A stretch of 64,000 bases of DNA. Origin: Proteles cristata cristata. Its lineage: Eukaryota > Chordata > Mammalia > Carnivora > Hyaenidae. The notes below the pieces were generated by a model. The model did not search any database and was not told where the DNA came from. It saw nothing but the letters and a program-made list of their open reading frames with translations. The position numbers and the translations under genes were made by a program. This document shows positions 22,651 through 32,759 of this stretch, in pieces; the stretch's first letter is position 1, and every line of letters starts with the position of its first letter. Where the stretch lies: assembly GCA_017311185.1 (NCBI GenBank), contig JAESUZ010004802.1, forward strand, positions 62,001 through 126,000. Direction: 5' to 3'.

Positions 22651-24606
22651 GATATTTGGGGAGGGATCATCTAAAAGGACCTCAGCCGAGACTATCCCCA
22701 GGGAAGGACTTAATGAAGTTTCAAACAGTTAATAACCCTCAGTTCATAAATAAACCATGGGTATTTAAAGACCTGCAAAATACTAAAATGTTGAGACTCA
22801 ACAAAGGAGGTATGAGAGCACCCTTAGAATTCCCCTTCTTATAATTCACATATATAGTCTCTATCTTTTGACAATATTTATTGGGTGCCTGGGAATATGT
22901 GGCACTCCTGGAGATGTTCAGATTAACTCTGCTCTTGGTTCCAAATTCACTAATAAAATGGGAAGAGGCAGCCTTGAAACAATATTCTCCTTCTCTCAAA
23001 TAATCCACTTTCGGCTTTAAAAATATTCTGGTCTGAGAGGTGAGAGAGCAGAAAGAGAATCTGCCCTAATATGAGACGTGATAATTCCTTGACAATCATA
23101 TATGGTAAATCAAAAGTCAAATCTCACGCCTGCATGCTCTGGAGAAAGGACCATCTACACCATTTTCAGGGTCTAGTGCAAAGTGAAATGCAGGGCTCTT
23201 TGTTCAAAAGATAATTAAGAATTTTAAGATGACAAGAGCAGAATATTAACCCAAGCACAGGGGCTCTTCTAAACGTGGGGCCCAGTGTGATGACACAAGC
23301 TGAAAGACATGAAGTTCATCCTATGTGGATGTCTTCTTGAACAGGGTAGATAGAGGTATAAGGAGCAAAGTATCCAAGGTGGGAAGTCTGGTGTTCCACT
23401 GGAACATAGAGAGTGTAGAAGTTTGGTGCAACCATTGTAAGCAGAACAGTGAGCCTATAGCAATGAGCTGAAGGAAGATTAAGAGGTGTTGGGTACAGAG
23501 GGCAGGAAACTATGGAAAGTTTTAGAATGGAACAAGATGACCTCAGAAGTTCAAGTTCACTGCAAAAGGCCAAGAACTGATTCTGTTGGGAAGGTTTCTT
23601 CACATTGCAGTGATCTCTGCTTCCAGACTTTTCATTTTGGGGGCACTGCTCAGAGCCAATACTTAGATTTTTTTTTACTTTTCAGCTTATAGTTCCTTGA
23701 GTGGTGAACACTACAGTGGGATTTAGTGCTTCTTAAAGTTGGTTTCCCTGAAAGAAGAGCCTGAGACACAGAGTTGTGTGTAAGTAGTTTAGTTGTGGGG
23801 TGACCCAAGTAAGTAGAGTGAGGAAGCAGGGAGAGAGAGAAGAAAAGCCAGTAGAAAATGTATTACTGATTGATTTATCACAGTGGGTAACTGGGGTTCA
23901 ATTTCAGTTGGGAACTCTCTGAAGAATGGTGCAGAATGCACCACAGAATTGTTACTCTGACAAATAGGAAGGTGAGGCATTTGTCCAGACTCCCATGCCA
24001 CATAGGTTGAGGATGTCCTTTGGAATTATTATCTAGCATACATTTCAGGGCTACACATGTCAGTGCCTGAGGATTCTTCATGGCTTTAATAAGATAATAA
24101 GATAATATTTGGGAATAGAAAGAAATAGAGAGTTTCTGAGACACAATTGAGATAGGAGGCTGGCTGTGTGCTCAGACATGCCCTCCCAGCTGCATGGAAC
24201 TCAGGTGGGCCTATGGCATTGATGTAGGGTACATAAAATATTTGTAATAGGCTCCTTAGGCCACTGAAAACTTTCATGGCCCCATCTACTCAGAACTCAG
24301 TCTCTGGGGACACATAGATGACTTTTTGGGGAGCAATTGGTTTCTTATGCCAGTTACACAGACAGAGTATATGTCCTAGATGGTCACAACTTAAAAACAT
24401 AGGTAGACCAGAAAGCTTTCCTGGAGGGTAAATGAATCTCTCTTCCCTTTGGATGCCTGGAATTCCACCTCTGATTTTTCTGTGAGAGGATCATCTGCTA
24501 CCAAAACCTGCAGTGGGAATGTCAGCATATGAATGCTGGACTCCTGTAATGGTGTGAAAGGTAGACACATGAGTTTGCCAAAGACTAGCTCTGAGAACAA
24601 AAATCA
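22651..24606. other. Mostly unique DNA with uncertain old repeat fragments
   Basis: About 23150-23290 ('caaagtgaaatgcagggctctttgttcaaaagataattaagaattttaagatgacaagagcag') resembles an ancient mammalian repeat I cannot name. About 23480-23545 may be reverse L2 ('aactatggaaagttttagaatggaacaagatgacctcag'). The rest shows no repeats and no plausible exon. Confidence 0.35.
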
Positions 24607-24708
24607 TGACTTAAGAGTAGAGACTATGGAGAGGGGTAGACCTGGGTTTGAATCCTGGTCCTGGCACCTGTCAGCTGTGGAACTTTGAGCAAACTGCTCA
24701 TTCATCTA
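24607..24708 (+). mobile_element. MIR SINE fragment
   Basis: 'gtagacctgggtttgaatcctggtcctggcacctgtcagctgtggaactttgagcaaactgctcattc' is the MIR core. Confidence 0.85.
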
Positions 24709-24709
24709 T

Positions 24710-25944
24710 GTAGCTGTTAATTAACTAAGTAGTTACTGAGCATGGAACAAGTTCACCTGGAATTTCCAGACTAGAGGAGGAAATAGATAATAAAAGTTGG
24801 GAAAAGAATGAATAAAAATGAATTGTTATAAGTCTGTAAAGACGAATCATGTGAAATGATAGAGTATAGTGGGGATAGAGAAGGTAAATAAACTATGAAG
24901 ATCGGGTAATAAAGCTGAGTTTCTTTTTTAAAATTTTTAATGTTTTTACTTTACTTTTGAGAGAGACAGAACATGAGTAGGGGAGAGGCAGAGAGAGAGA
25001 GAGAGAGAGAGAGAATCTGAAGCAGACTTCAGGTTCCAAGCTGTCAGTACAGAGCCTGATATGGGGCTTGAAATCATGTACCATGAGATTATAACCTGAG
25101 CCAAAGCTGGACATTCAACCAACTGAGCCACCCAGGCACCCCAAGGCCAGATTTCTTAATGGAATAAAAGGGTACAACATGGAAAAGCAGAGGTAAGAGC
25201 TTTCCAGGCAGATAGAACAACATGTATTGTGACCAGGAGATAATAAAGAGCTTGCATATTTGCCGAACCAAGAGGAATCCAGGTTGATGAGACCATAATA
25301 AACGAGAGGAAGACAGTCATGAAATAAAATTACAGAGGGAGTGAGGGGTTAGTTCATGTTGGGGATTGTAGTCCAGGAAAAGGACTTTAGGTTTTATATA
25401 ACAGATAAAGGGAAGTTGTAGAAGTACTTAAATGAGAAGAATGATATGATCCAATTTTTGGTTTAAAAAAGATCACTCTTGACATAGTCAAGTAACTAAT
25501 TTTGTGGAGGGCCAAGAGTACCCATGATGAGACCAATTAAGGGATTTCATGGCATTTAAGAGCTGACAATAGTAGTGAGGATGGAGGGAAGTGTGTAGAG
25601 TTGAGAAATATTTGGGAAGTAGTGTAAACCAGAGTCACCAATGGGTTGGATGTCAGGGAAAGACAGAAGTTTCAGTGATGATTCCCTGGAGAATCATAGT
25701 ATCATTTATTGAGGTGAGTAAAACTGAGATAAGAACATGTGTGAATATGTGCAACTCAACAGTTGCACATATTGAGTCTGGGATGTCTACATGGCATGCA
25801 GGCTGAGATGACAATTTGGTATGGCTCTTTGGGTCTAGACTTTAGTGAAGGCTCTTTGACTGGAGAGTAAACTTGAGAGTCATTGGCATAGAGATGCCTT
25901 TTGAAAGCCTGGGAAATATGTAATCTATAAAGTGGGGAAAGAAA
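24710..25944 (-). mobile_element. Long LINE-2 copy, antisense, interrupted by a SINE
   Basis: Reverse L2 runs from 'agtagttactgagcatgg' through 'ctttccaggcagatagaacaacatgta' and 'atgagaagaatgatatgatccaattttt' to the more 5' part 'ttggatgtcagggaaagac', 'gatgtctacatggcatgcaggctgag' and 'cttgagagtcattggcatagagatgcctttt'. At about 1 kb of L2 sequence, it is among the longest L2 copies here. A SINE sits at 24926-25142. Only relic frames remain. Confidence 0.75.
24926..25142 (-). mobile_element. CAN SINE (SINEC), antisense, older type
   Basis: Antisense SINE with an expanded GA block (24991-25015), ending in GAGCCACCCAGGCACCCC. A diverged target-site duplication is likely (AAGCTGAGTTTCTT before, AAGGCCAGATTTCTT after). 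It lies inside the L2 at 24710. Confidence 0.92.
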
Positions 25945-25956
25945 ATCTATCTGCAG

Positions 25957-26189
25957 TGGGTGCCTGGATGGCTCAGTCGGTTGAGGCACCCCAGGTCATG
26001 ATCCCAGGGTCATGGGATCAAGCTCTGAGTTTCGCTCTGTGCTGAGCATGGAACTTGCTTGCGATTCTCTCTCTCTCCCTCTGCTTTTGCCCTTCCCCCA
26101 CTCATGCCCTCTCTCTCTCTCTCTGAAATATAGATAGATAGATGATAGATAGATAGATAGATAGATAGATATAAAATATATATATAAGG
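25957..26189 (+). mobile_element. CAN SINE with a GATA-repeat tail
   Basis: Head GGGTGCCTGGATGGCTCAGTCGG, then a short tRNA-like part (CCAGGTCATGATCCCAGGGTC) and a CT block. The A tail has become a GATA microsatellite (26131-26171) followed by TA repeats. A 12-bp target-site duplication with one mismatch flanks it: ATCTATCTGCAG (25945-25956) and ATCTATCTGTAG (26190-26201). An older subfamily than the young felid type. Confidence 0.92.
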
Positions 26190-26201
26190 ATCTATCTGTA
26201 G

Positions 26202-26887
26202 AATCAGATACTGCTTAAGAAGCACAATTCCTTCTCCCCTCTTCCATGCCTGCTTTCCTTTCATCATGGGAACTAGTGGGTGGCCCCCTGGAGGCTTGCA
26301 CAAAGAGGAGTGAGGGACCCAGCCTCAGAATCACGGAATAGCACAATCTCGGCTCAGCTCTAATTATAAGCTAGCCTCACATAAGCCTCTTATTTCTGAG
26401 CAACATGATGCAATGGGTTGTGCTAGAAGACTCATAAACAAGATGGACATGAACCTTTGACACTGAACTCATTCTCAAGGTACAGGCCACATTGATCCAT
26501 CTTTCTTTCAATGCTGTGAGCTGGAGAGGAGAGGCGGGCCGTGGTGTCAGGAATCTGAGCGCTACACGCAAAGCAACTGCAAGCCCATTTGAAGTAGGGA
26601 TGACAAAAGGCCTTGGTTGCTAAGAAGAAGGCAGTGGAGAGCCCCACATAGGCTGTTTGCCAGGGTGGATTAAATACACATTGAAATATGAATCATTGGA
26701 AGCCTTTTAAAGACTGTCACCTGACATATAGAAATCACATTTCTCTTCCAGTGGAAATGGCAGCAGGCATCAATTGTTAGGGGACGCCACATGAATGGCA
26801 GGCCTTGTACAGTGCTTTGTTCTGTGTGGAACATTTCTATTGCATAATGACAGTTTCTACAATGTCTGCAAATGTACACAGAAAAAA

Positions 26888-26888
<1 letters not shown>
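26202..26888. other. Unique noncoding DNA
   Basis: No repeat recognised; no credible exon. Confidence 0.4.

Positions 26889-26929
<41 letters not shown>
26889..26929. repeat. (CA)n microsatellite
   Basis: About 20 uninterrupted CA units. Confidence 0.98.
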
Positions 26930-26931
<2 letters not shown>

Positions 26932-27104
26932 GTTATTCAACTGTAGGTATTTTAGAGCTTCCTTTCAATTCCTATTAAGAAAGAGGATTTACATGGCCTT
27001 AACTGCCTTTGCCTAACTCTGCAAAGCATGTCTAGGACTGAAGAGTTTTTGAGCAATCATGATATCAGCTTTAATCATAATATTCCTTTACGTTGGGTTA
27101 AGAA

Positions 27105-27321
27105 TCCCAGTTCTGGTTTCAAGTAGACTTGGGTCCAAATTTTGGCCCTGCCACTGTAATTATGAATGAGTTACTACTTCTTTCTAGGTGTTGTACATTT
27201 CCTTATATCTACAATAAAATGAAAATATACTGTTAAAATGAACAGGGTTATTGGGAGTGGTAAAATGTTAATGCTCAGAGAGCACTTAGCAGAGCCTGAG
27301 ATATGATAGGTACTCTGTGAG
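27105..27321 (+). mobile_element. MIR SINE, sense, joined to an inverted partner
   Basis: 'caagtagacttgggtccaaattttggccctgccactg', later 'agcacttagcagagcctgagatatgataggtactc' is the MIR 3' end. Its last 32 bases form the left arm of the palindrome at 27290-27368. Confidence 0.85.
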
Positions 27322-27368
27322 GTAGTATGATAGGTACTCACAGAGTACCTTTCATATCTCAGGCTCTG
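27290..27368. repeat. Near-perfect inverted repeat (foldback)
   Basis: Left arm 27290-27321 and right arm 27337-27368 are reverse complements in 31 of 32 positions, with a 15-base spacer (GTAGTATGATAGGTA). Weaker pairing continues outward for about another 20 bases. The spacer repeats GATAGGTACT from the left arm. The arms are MIR-derived, but far more alike than two independent MIRs should be. Confidence 0.95.
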
Positions 27369-27470
27369 TGAGTGCGCTCTGTTACCTATATCCCAGACTC
27401 TGACTTGCAGATGAGATCATGGAGATCACTAAGGTTAAGTAAGTTACTGAAGGTCACATCGCTGTTCTGG
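27337..27470 (-). mobile_element. MIR SINE, antisense
   Basis: After the palindrome arm, 'gcagatgagatcatggagatcactaaggttaagtaagttactgaaggtcacatcgctg' is the reverse MIR core. An MLT1 LTR follows directly. Confidence 0.8.
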
Positions 27471-27881
27471 TGTTAGAAACTGAATGTTAGTGTCCCCTGT
27501 GCCCAATTTCATATGTTGAAGCCCTAATCCCCCAAATGATGGCATTTGGAGACAGGACTTTGGGAGGTAAGATTAGGTTAGATCATGAGGATTGGGTCCT
27601 CATGATGGGGATAGTGGTTTTAAAAGAAAAGGAAGGAAGCAAGAGCTCTCTCTTTCTCTCTCTCTCCCACTCTGAGCACAGTGTTGAAGAAAGGTCATGT
27701 GAGGACAGAGCAAGAAGTTGGCCATCTGCAAGCCAGGAAGAGAGACCTCACCATGAACCAAATCAGGCTGCACTTTGATCTTGGACTTTCCATCATCCAG
27801 AACTGTGAAAAATAAATCTCTATTGTTTAATCCACCCCATCTGTGGCATTTTGTTATGGTGGCCTGAGCAGATGAAGACGT
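27471..27881 (+). mobile_element. MLT1-type MaLR LTR, sense
   Basis: Starts TGTTAGAAACTGAATG, continues 'caatttcatatgttgaagccctaatccccc', 'ggtaagattaggttagatcatgaggattgggtcctcatgatgggg', 'aagaagttggccatctgcaagccagga' and ends 'ccagaactgtgaaaaataaatctctattgtttaatccaccccatctgtggcattttgttatggtggcctgagca'. It looks like a solitary LTR; the 80-codon frame inside is not a gene. Confidence 0.88.
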
Positions 27882-28488
27882 GTGATAAATCCCAACTGGA
27901 ATTCATATTCTGGCTCTAAATCTAGGTATAAATTGCATATAAGTCCTAGAAATAGACTCAAAGCACCTGCATGCAGAAATACAATCAGGAAGCAGGACTA
28001 CATTTTGCCTTATTCTGGTCTTTCTCCTTGCTTTCCATGGAGTTCTGCATGGTAAGATGTATGGTTTCCTGATCCAATGTCAAAGTGCCCAGATTATCAA
28101 GCTTGGATATAGCATTTTTACTCACTCAGCATTAATTCGAGTCACACTTATTTTTCCATTCATTTATTCTTTTAGTACATTTTTTTCATTCAACCTTAAA
28201 TCGCTCAGCATTTATTGAGCATCAATTTGGTGCAGGATCTTTCAAAGTAAGTGAAATGTAATCTCCTTGCAAACTCGATTTGTCAGATGGCTTTGGAAAT
28301 CCTGTGTAACATGGTCAGGGTATGAGGCATTTCCTCCCCATATGCTGTCCTTCCAAATCCTTGCACCATATACATACCAGGTCATGCCATGGAATCCTTG
28401 TTTCCTTCCTGGCATCTGGCTCTATCTTGCAGCCTCTGGAGTATGACTATACCAGGCCTTCCCTTCTTGCCCAACCTTTCCCAGACCT
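27882..28488. other. Unique noncoding DNA
   Basis: Nothing recognised between the two inverted MLT1 LTRs. Confidence 0.4.
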
Positions 28489-28978
28489 CTGTATTTGTTT
28501 CCTATCACTGCTGTAACAAATTAGTACAAACTCACTGGCTTAAGACAACACAAATTTATTATTTTTCAGTTCTAAAGATTGGCTGAAGTACCACAAAACT
28601 CTCACTGTGTTTAATTCAAGGTGTTGACAGGATTGTATTCCTTTCAGGAGGCTCCTGTGAAGAATGCACTTCCTTGGCCTTTTCCAGCTCCTAGAGGACA
28701 CTCACATTCCTTAGCTCATGGCCCCGTCTCCCATCTCCAAAACCTTCAACATTGCCTCTCTCTGACTCTTCTGTAGTCATATCACCAGGAAGGTTCTATC
28801 CTTTTAAGGATCCAAATAACTAGATTGGTCCATTGGATAAGGGGAAAATCTCTCTTAGTCAAGGTCTTTAACCTTAATCCCATCTGCAAAGTCCCTCTAG
28901 TTATGTAAGGTAACATATTCACAGGTATCAGGGTTAGGGCATGGGCATATTTGGGGGCACCTTATTCTGCCTACCACA
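28489..28978 (-). mobile_element. MLT1-type MaLR LTR, antisense
   Basis: Reverse LTR from 'ctgtatttgtttcctatcactgctgtaacaaattagtacaaactcactggcttaagacaacacaaatttatt' to 'gttagggcatgggcatatttgggggcaccttattctgcctaccaca'. It is inverted relative to the LTR at 27471. Confidence 0.88.
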
Positions 28979-29678
28979 TGCCTCAGCAGATCTCTCTGTG
29001 CAGGGCAAGCACCACCTGATGGGTTCAGAGCATCTGGCAGGCCTGCAGGAGGGTTTTATGTCCCAAGCTAAGAAGAGCAATAAGTGGAAGTTCAGGTTCA
29101 GCGCAATGGATGGAGACTCTCCAGTCAATCAAATTATAGTTCAATCAGTTCATTTTAATCACTTCTCTGGAGAGAAGTAAAACTCTGCATTGAGGAATAC
29201 ACAGCAATTTTATTGATGACAAGTTTAATTGTTTCATTTCTCCTTACTGTCTCCAACACAGCCGACTTTTAATCAGTGGGAGCTGAAGTTCTAATGAAGT
29301 AAAGTCCACTTTTCCACAGTTCACAACTAGCTGGAAATAATTGGGCTGAGACTCCCATCCAGACACTGCAGAGCCGCTGGCATTTTCCTGAAAACCAGGC
29401 TTAATTGCTTTGCTGATGTTGTTAAGTAGTCCTGAGGGGGTGGAAGTAGTAATGTTGCCCACATATGCTGGGAAACAATACCCCAAAATGTCTTAAAAGG
29501 GTCCTCAAAGTCTGTCCAACTGGTAGCGAGGAAGAAAAAATGAACTGGAGTGTGTTTTCTGCAGGCAGGGGCCTGGGGGAGTGTGTGGGAGCTGTGATGT
29601 AAATGGCTGCAATTTGATAAAGACCAACAGCAGCCACCTTTTTCTTTCCTCTGAAAGCTAAGCAGGATTCTGAGTGCA

Positions 29679-29681
<3 letters not shown>
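28979..29681. other. Repeat-free DNA, candidate regulatory block at 29130-29480
   Basis: The stretch 'cagcaattttattgatgacaagtttaattgtttcatttctcc' through 'gaaataattgggctgagactcccatcc' and 'ggcttaattgctttgctgatgttgttaagtag' is repeat-free with several TTAATTG-type motifs. Open frames on the minus strand here run into the adjacent TG repeat and are not convincing. Confidence 0.3.

Positions 29682-29738
<57 letters not shown>
29682..29738. repeat. (GT)n-(CG)n compound microsatellite
   Basis: About 23 GT units (29682-29728) run directly into CGCGCGCG (29729-29737). This junction of alternating purine-pyrimidine steps is a strong candidate Z-DNA former. Confidence 0.97.
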
Positions 29739-29739
<1 letters not shown>

Positions 29740-29741
29740 CT

Positions 29742-29989
29742 GCATCTGGACTTGTGCAGTATGGTTTCAAGGAGAGATCAAGATTTTAGGAGCAGGTGGC
29801 TGCCTTTGGCCTCTGAAGGGGAGGGCTCGTAATGGAGGATTCTAGTGGATATTGTCTCAGTCCTGAGAGGTGGGAGGGAGATTGGCTGGTCTGGAGAAAT
29901 TATAGAATCACAGAGACAAGGCTTGGAAGAGGCAAAGAGATTCCTTCCTTATCCCCCACAAAGTCCCACTATTTTACTTTACTTGATGG
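29742..29989. other. Unique noncoding DNA
   Basis: Nothing recognised. Confidence 0.4.
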
Positions 29990-30235
29990 GATGGTGATGA
30001 TGATAACAACAATAGCTGCTGGGTTTTGTTCACCTACTATGTGGACAGAGATTTGGGTTATGCCCTCTTTTATTCCTCATAAAACCCAATAAATCAGGTG
30101 CTATTATTATCTCCTATATATAAATAAAGAAATCAAAGCACAGAGACGTTCCAAAGTTTGCCCAAAGCCATACGGTTGTAGGATTTGAGCCCAGGTTTGC
30201 AGGACACTATAATCAATTCTCTTAGCTCTTATACA
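29990..30235 (-). mobile_element. Near-complete MIR SINE, antisense
   Basis: 'gataacaacaatagctgctgggttttgttcacctactatgtgg', 'ctattattatctcctatatataaataaagaaatcaaagcacagagacgttccaaagtttgcccaaagccatacgg', 'gatttgagcccaggtttgcaggac'. Reverse MIR. Confidence 0.9.
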
Positions 30236-30264
30236 ACATTTTTTTCAGTCCTAACAATGCTAAA

Positions 30265-30460
30265 AATTGTAACTTTTTATTGAACATTACATGTTCCTGG
30301 CCTAGCACTGTGTATTATCTCATTTAATCCCAAAAGCAACCCTAGAAGGGATGTTCCCACTTGGAGAGTAAGAATAAGGGAATTGAGGTCTGGAGCAAAG
30401 GACACTATCACAGGCCTCTCAACTGGGACTCAAACATAGGTCTGTCTTCTTTGAGAGCTT
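30265..30460 (-). mobile_element. MIR SINE, antisense
   Basis: 'tgttcctggcctagcactgtgtattatctcatttaatcccaaaagcaaccctagaaggg' and 'ggactcaaacataggtctgtcttct' match reverse MIR. It is a second copy about 30 bases after the previous one. Confidence 0.85.
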
Positions 30461-30533
30461 GTGATTTTATAACAAGCACTGTGCTCGAGAAAGGGCCTAG
30501 GTACTGAGTGAGGATTGATATTTGTCTTCTCTT

Positions 30534-30787
30534 TTTTTTTTTTTTTTTTTTTACAAATAGTTTATTGTCAAATTAGTTTCCACATAACACTCAGTGCTCA
30601 TCCCCACAAGTGCCCTCCTCCATGCCCAACCCTCCTCCCCCCTACATCCATCAGTCCTCAGTTTTTGTCAGCATTCAAGAGTCTCTCATGGTTTGCCTCT
30701 CTGCCTTTCCCCCACCATTTCCCCCCTTCTTCTCCCCCTTGTTCCTCCGTCAAGTTCCTCCTAATCCTCTTATACGTGCAAACATAT
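30534..30787 (-). mobile_element. Short LINE-1 insertion, antisense, young carnivore type
   Basis: Poly-T start, then 'caaatagtttattgtcaaattagtttccacataacactcagtgctcatccccacaag' (3' UTR in reverse), truncated after about 250 bases. The flanks duplicate GATATTTGTCTTCTCTT (30517-30533) as GATATTGTCTTCTCTT (30788-30803). Same family as the copy at 62598. Confidence 0.93.
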
Positions 30788-30944
30788 GATATTGTCTTCT
30801 CTTAATCTATCCAAACCATTAATTCTATGGTTCTGGATCTGGATGAGATGGGTCAGGACTTGGACATCTCTTTAGACATCTGAAGAAAGAGGGGGATGAA
30901 GCCCTAGAGTCCTCACCTAATGACCATGATTTTGGAATCACCGG

Positions 30945-31040
30945 TTCAGTTGCCACTTCCAACATTAGACTTGGGAACATAATTTAACTTTGGTAAGCCT
31001 CCGTCGTACTGTCTGTATTTTGTGAAGATTAAGTGAGATC
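30945..31040 (+). mobile_element. MIR SINE fragment
   Basis: 'cagttgccacttccaacattagacttgggaacataatttaactttggtaagcctccg', then 'tgtgaagattaagtgagat', match MIR in sense. It abuts an L2. Confidence 0.65.
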
Positions 31041-31044
31041 ATTT

Positions 31045-31660
31045 ATTTATTCTTTTTTCCAGAAATATTTACTGAGTTTCTTACTGTTCCATGCCAGGAA
31101 CTGTTGTAGCCCTGGAATGCAACAAGAAACAAGGCAGGTAAAGTCATTTCTCTAGTGGAATATATATTCTCATTAAGAAGTTGGATAATGAATAAGTAAG
31201 CAAATCAACAAAGAAGACAATTCTTGCTTATGACTAGTTCTGCAAAAAGTACTACAGCAGAGGGAACCTCTAAGAGTGGAGGGGAGTGTAGGTGGTCAGG
31301 GAAGGCCTCTGAAGAGACAATATGAGACCTGAGTCACTTGCTAGAGTCAATCATGCAGGCATCTTGGGGAATATAGCCTTTTAGGTAAAGGTGACAAAAT
31401 GTATAAAGATCAGAGGCAGGAATAAGCTTGGTGAGAAGAAGAACAGAAAGAAGGCCAGAGTGGCTGGGGAGCAATAAATGAGAAGAAAAGAGGTTGCATA
31501 TAAGGTTGAGAAAGAAGCAGTGAACAAATCATGCAGGGCCTAAAGGAACAGGCTGTGGAATTTGGATTTAGCTCTAATCTCAGTTGGAATCCACTCTAGG
31601 GCTCCTAGTAGTAGTGAGACAACCTCTGATTTATTTTTAAAAGACATTTTAGTTGAGCTA
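31045..31660 (-). mobile_element. LINE-2 3' region, antisense
   Basis: 'ttttttccagaaatatttactgagtttcttactgttccatgccaggaactgttgtag', 'gtggtcagggaaggcctctgaagagacaatatgagacctgag', 'ggccagagtggctggggagcaataaatgag', 'caaatcatgcagggcctaaaggaa'. Clear reverse L2. Confidence 0.88.
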
Positions 31661-32194
31661 AAGAAGCAAGTTTAGAAACAATGAGATGTTAGGAAGCTTC
31701 CACTGTAGGACATCCTGACATCTCAACAAATGAGAGATTGTTATAATAATTATCATCCCAGAAAGCAGTTAGCACTTGAGGAGATACATGGTTAAATATA
31801 TAGGCAGCAGGAGAAATAAAGGTCTGGCCAGTCTTGTGACATGTAAGATGAACATTTTGAGAGATAGGTATTTGTGAGTCATTATGATTTTTAATGAATT
31901 GAAAAGTGATGAGTGTGGAAAACAGAAAAAAAGAAAGGAGCCCGGATGATAAGGACAAAACATGAGTGATTGATCAGCCAGTTTGTTTAAAGCAATTATG
32001 ACTGGGTGATTGCAGAGTCATTTCAACAATAAATAACCAAAAAGGGCCCTTGAATGGGTGGATATGGGAGACAGAAAATATCAAATTCTCACTCTCCAGG
32101 CAGAATCTCTGCATTTGCCCACACCCTCCAAACCACATTGCTGATATCTGGGAGTCAGAAAAAGCAGATAAACTTGTGAAGGAGGTTATGTGAG

Positions 32195-32196
<2 letters not shown>
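31661..32196. other. Unique noncoding DNA
   Basis: Nothing recognised before the GT/GA microsatellite. Confidence 0.4.
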
Positions 32197-32260
<64 letters not shown>

Positions 32261-32276
32261 GGAAGAGAGAGAGAGA
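32197..32276. repeat. (GT)n(GA)n compound microsatellite
   Basis: About 21 GT units (32197-32238) change directly into GA units with one interruption. Confidence 0.97.
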
Positions 32277-32289
32277 CTCTTTTGCCTCA

Positions 32290-32755
32290 TCTCAAGTCAT
32301 GGTGGTATTTTTATTTGAATTTTCTTTTTCTGCTGCTCTTAGATAACAAAGGGTAAATTAAAATACAATAAAAATTACAGAGAGAACAAGGGAAAAGAAG
32401 AACGACATTCTCTTGGCATTTGTTTCAAGGCTGCAAAATGTAGAGTGTCTTGACAGCATTGAGAGAGATTTTTCTCCTTTAAACCAGGTGTTGGAAAATT
32501 TGCTTCATTTAAGCAAATCAATATCTTTAATTTCAGCCCGTTGCTCTGGATTTAGTGCCTGATTTCCAGGGAAATGTAGAAAGAGTCAAGCCTCATAATT
32601 TTCTGTAGTTCCCATGAAAAGAAAGCAGAAGAACAAGGGTGTCACAGTGGCTATTTTTAGAACTATTTTAACTTTTACTTCTTGGACTTCCTGTGAAGTC
32701 ATAGTGCATTGACGGAAAATAAGAAGTTCTGAATGTGGCAGGTGTAATTATAAAT
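32290..32755. other. Candidate conserved noncoding element
   Basis: Repeat-free AT-rich block between a microsatellite and an L2. Motifs include 'cttagataacaaaggg' (TCF/SOX-like), 'cttcatttaagcaaatcaatatctttaatttcag', 'gccacagtgg'-like and 'ggtgtaattataaataatatgg'. No open frame of note. Conservation is untested. Confidence 0.32.
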
Positions 32756-32759
32756 AATA

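Noticed and set aside
29327..29770. A 147-codon minus-strand open frame
   Set aside because: It starts outside and runs through the GT repeat (a Thr-His run) and has a rival overlapping frame. No motif, no splice context.
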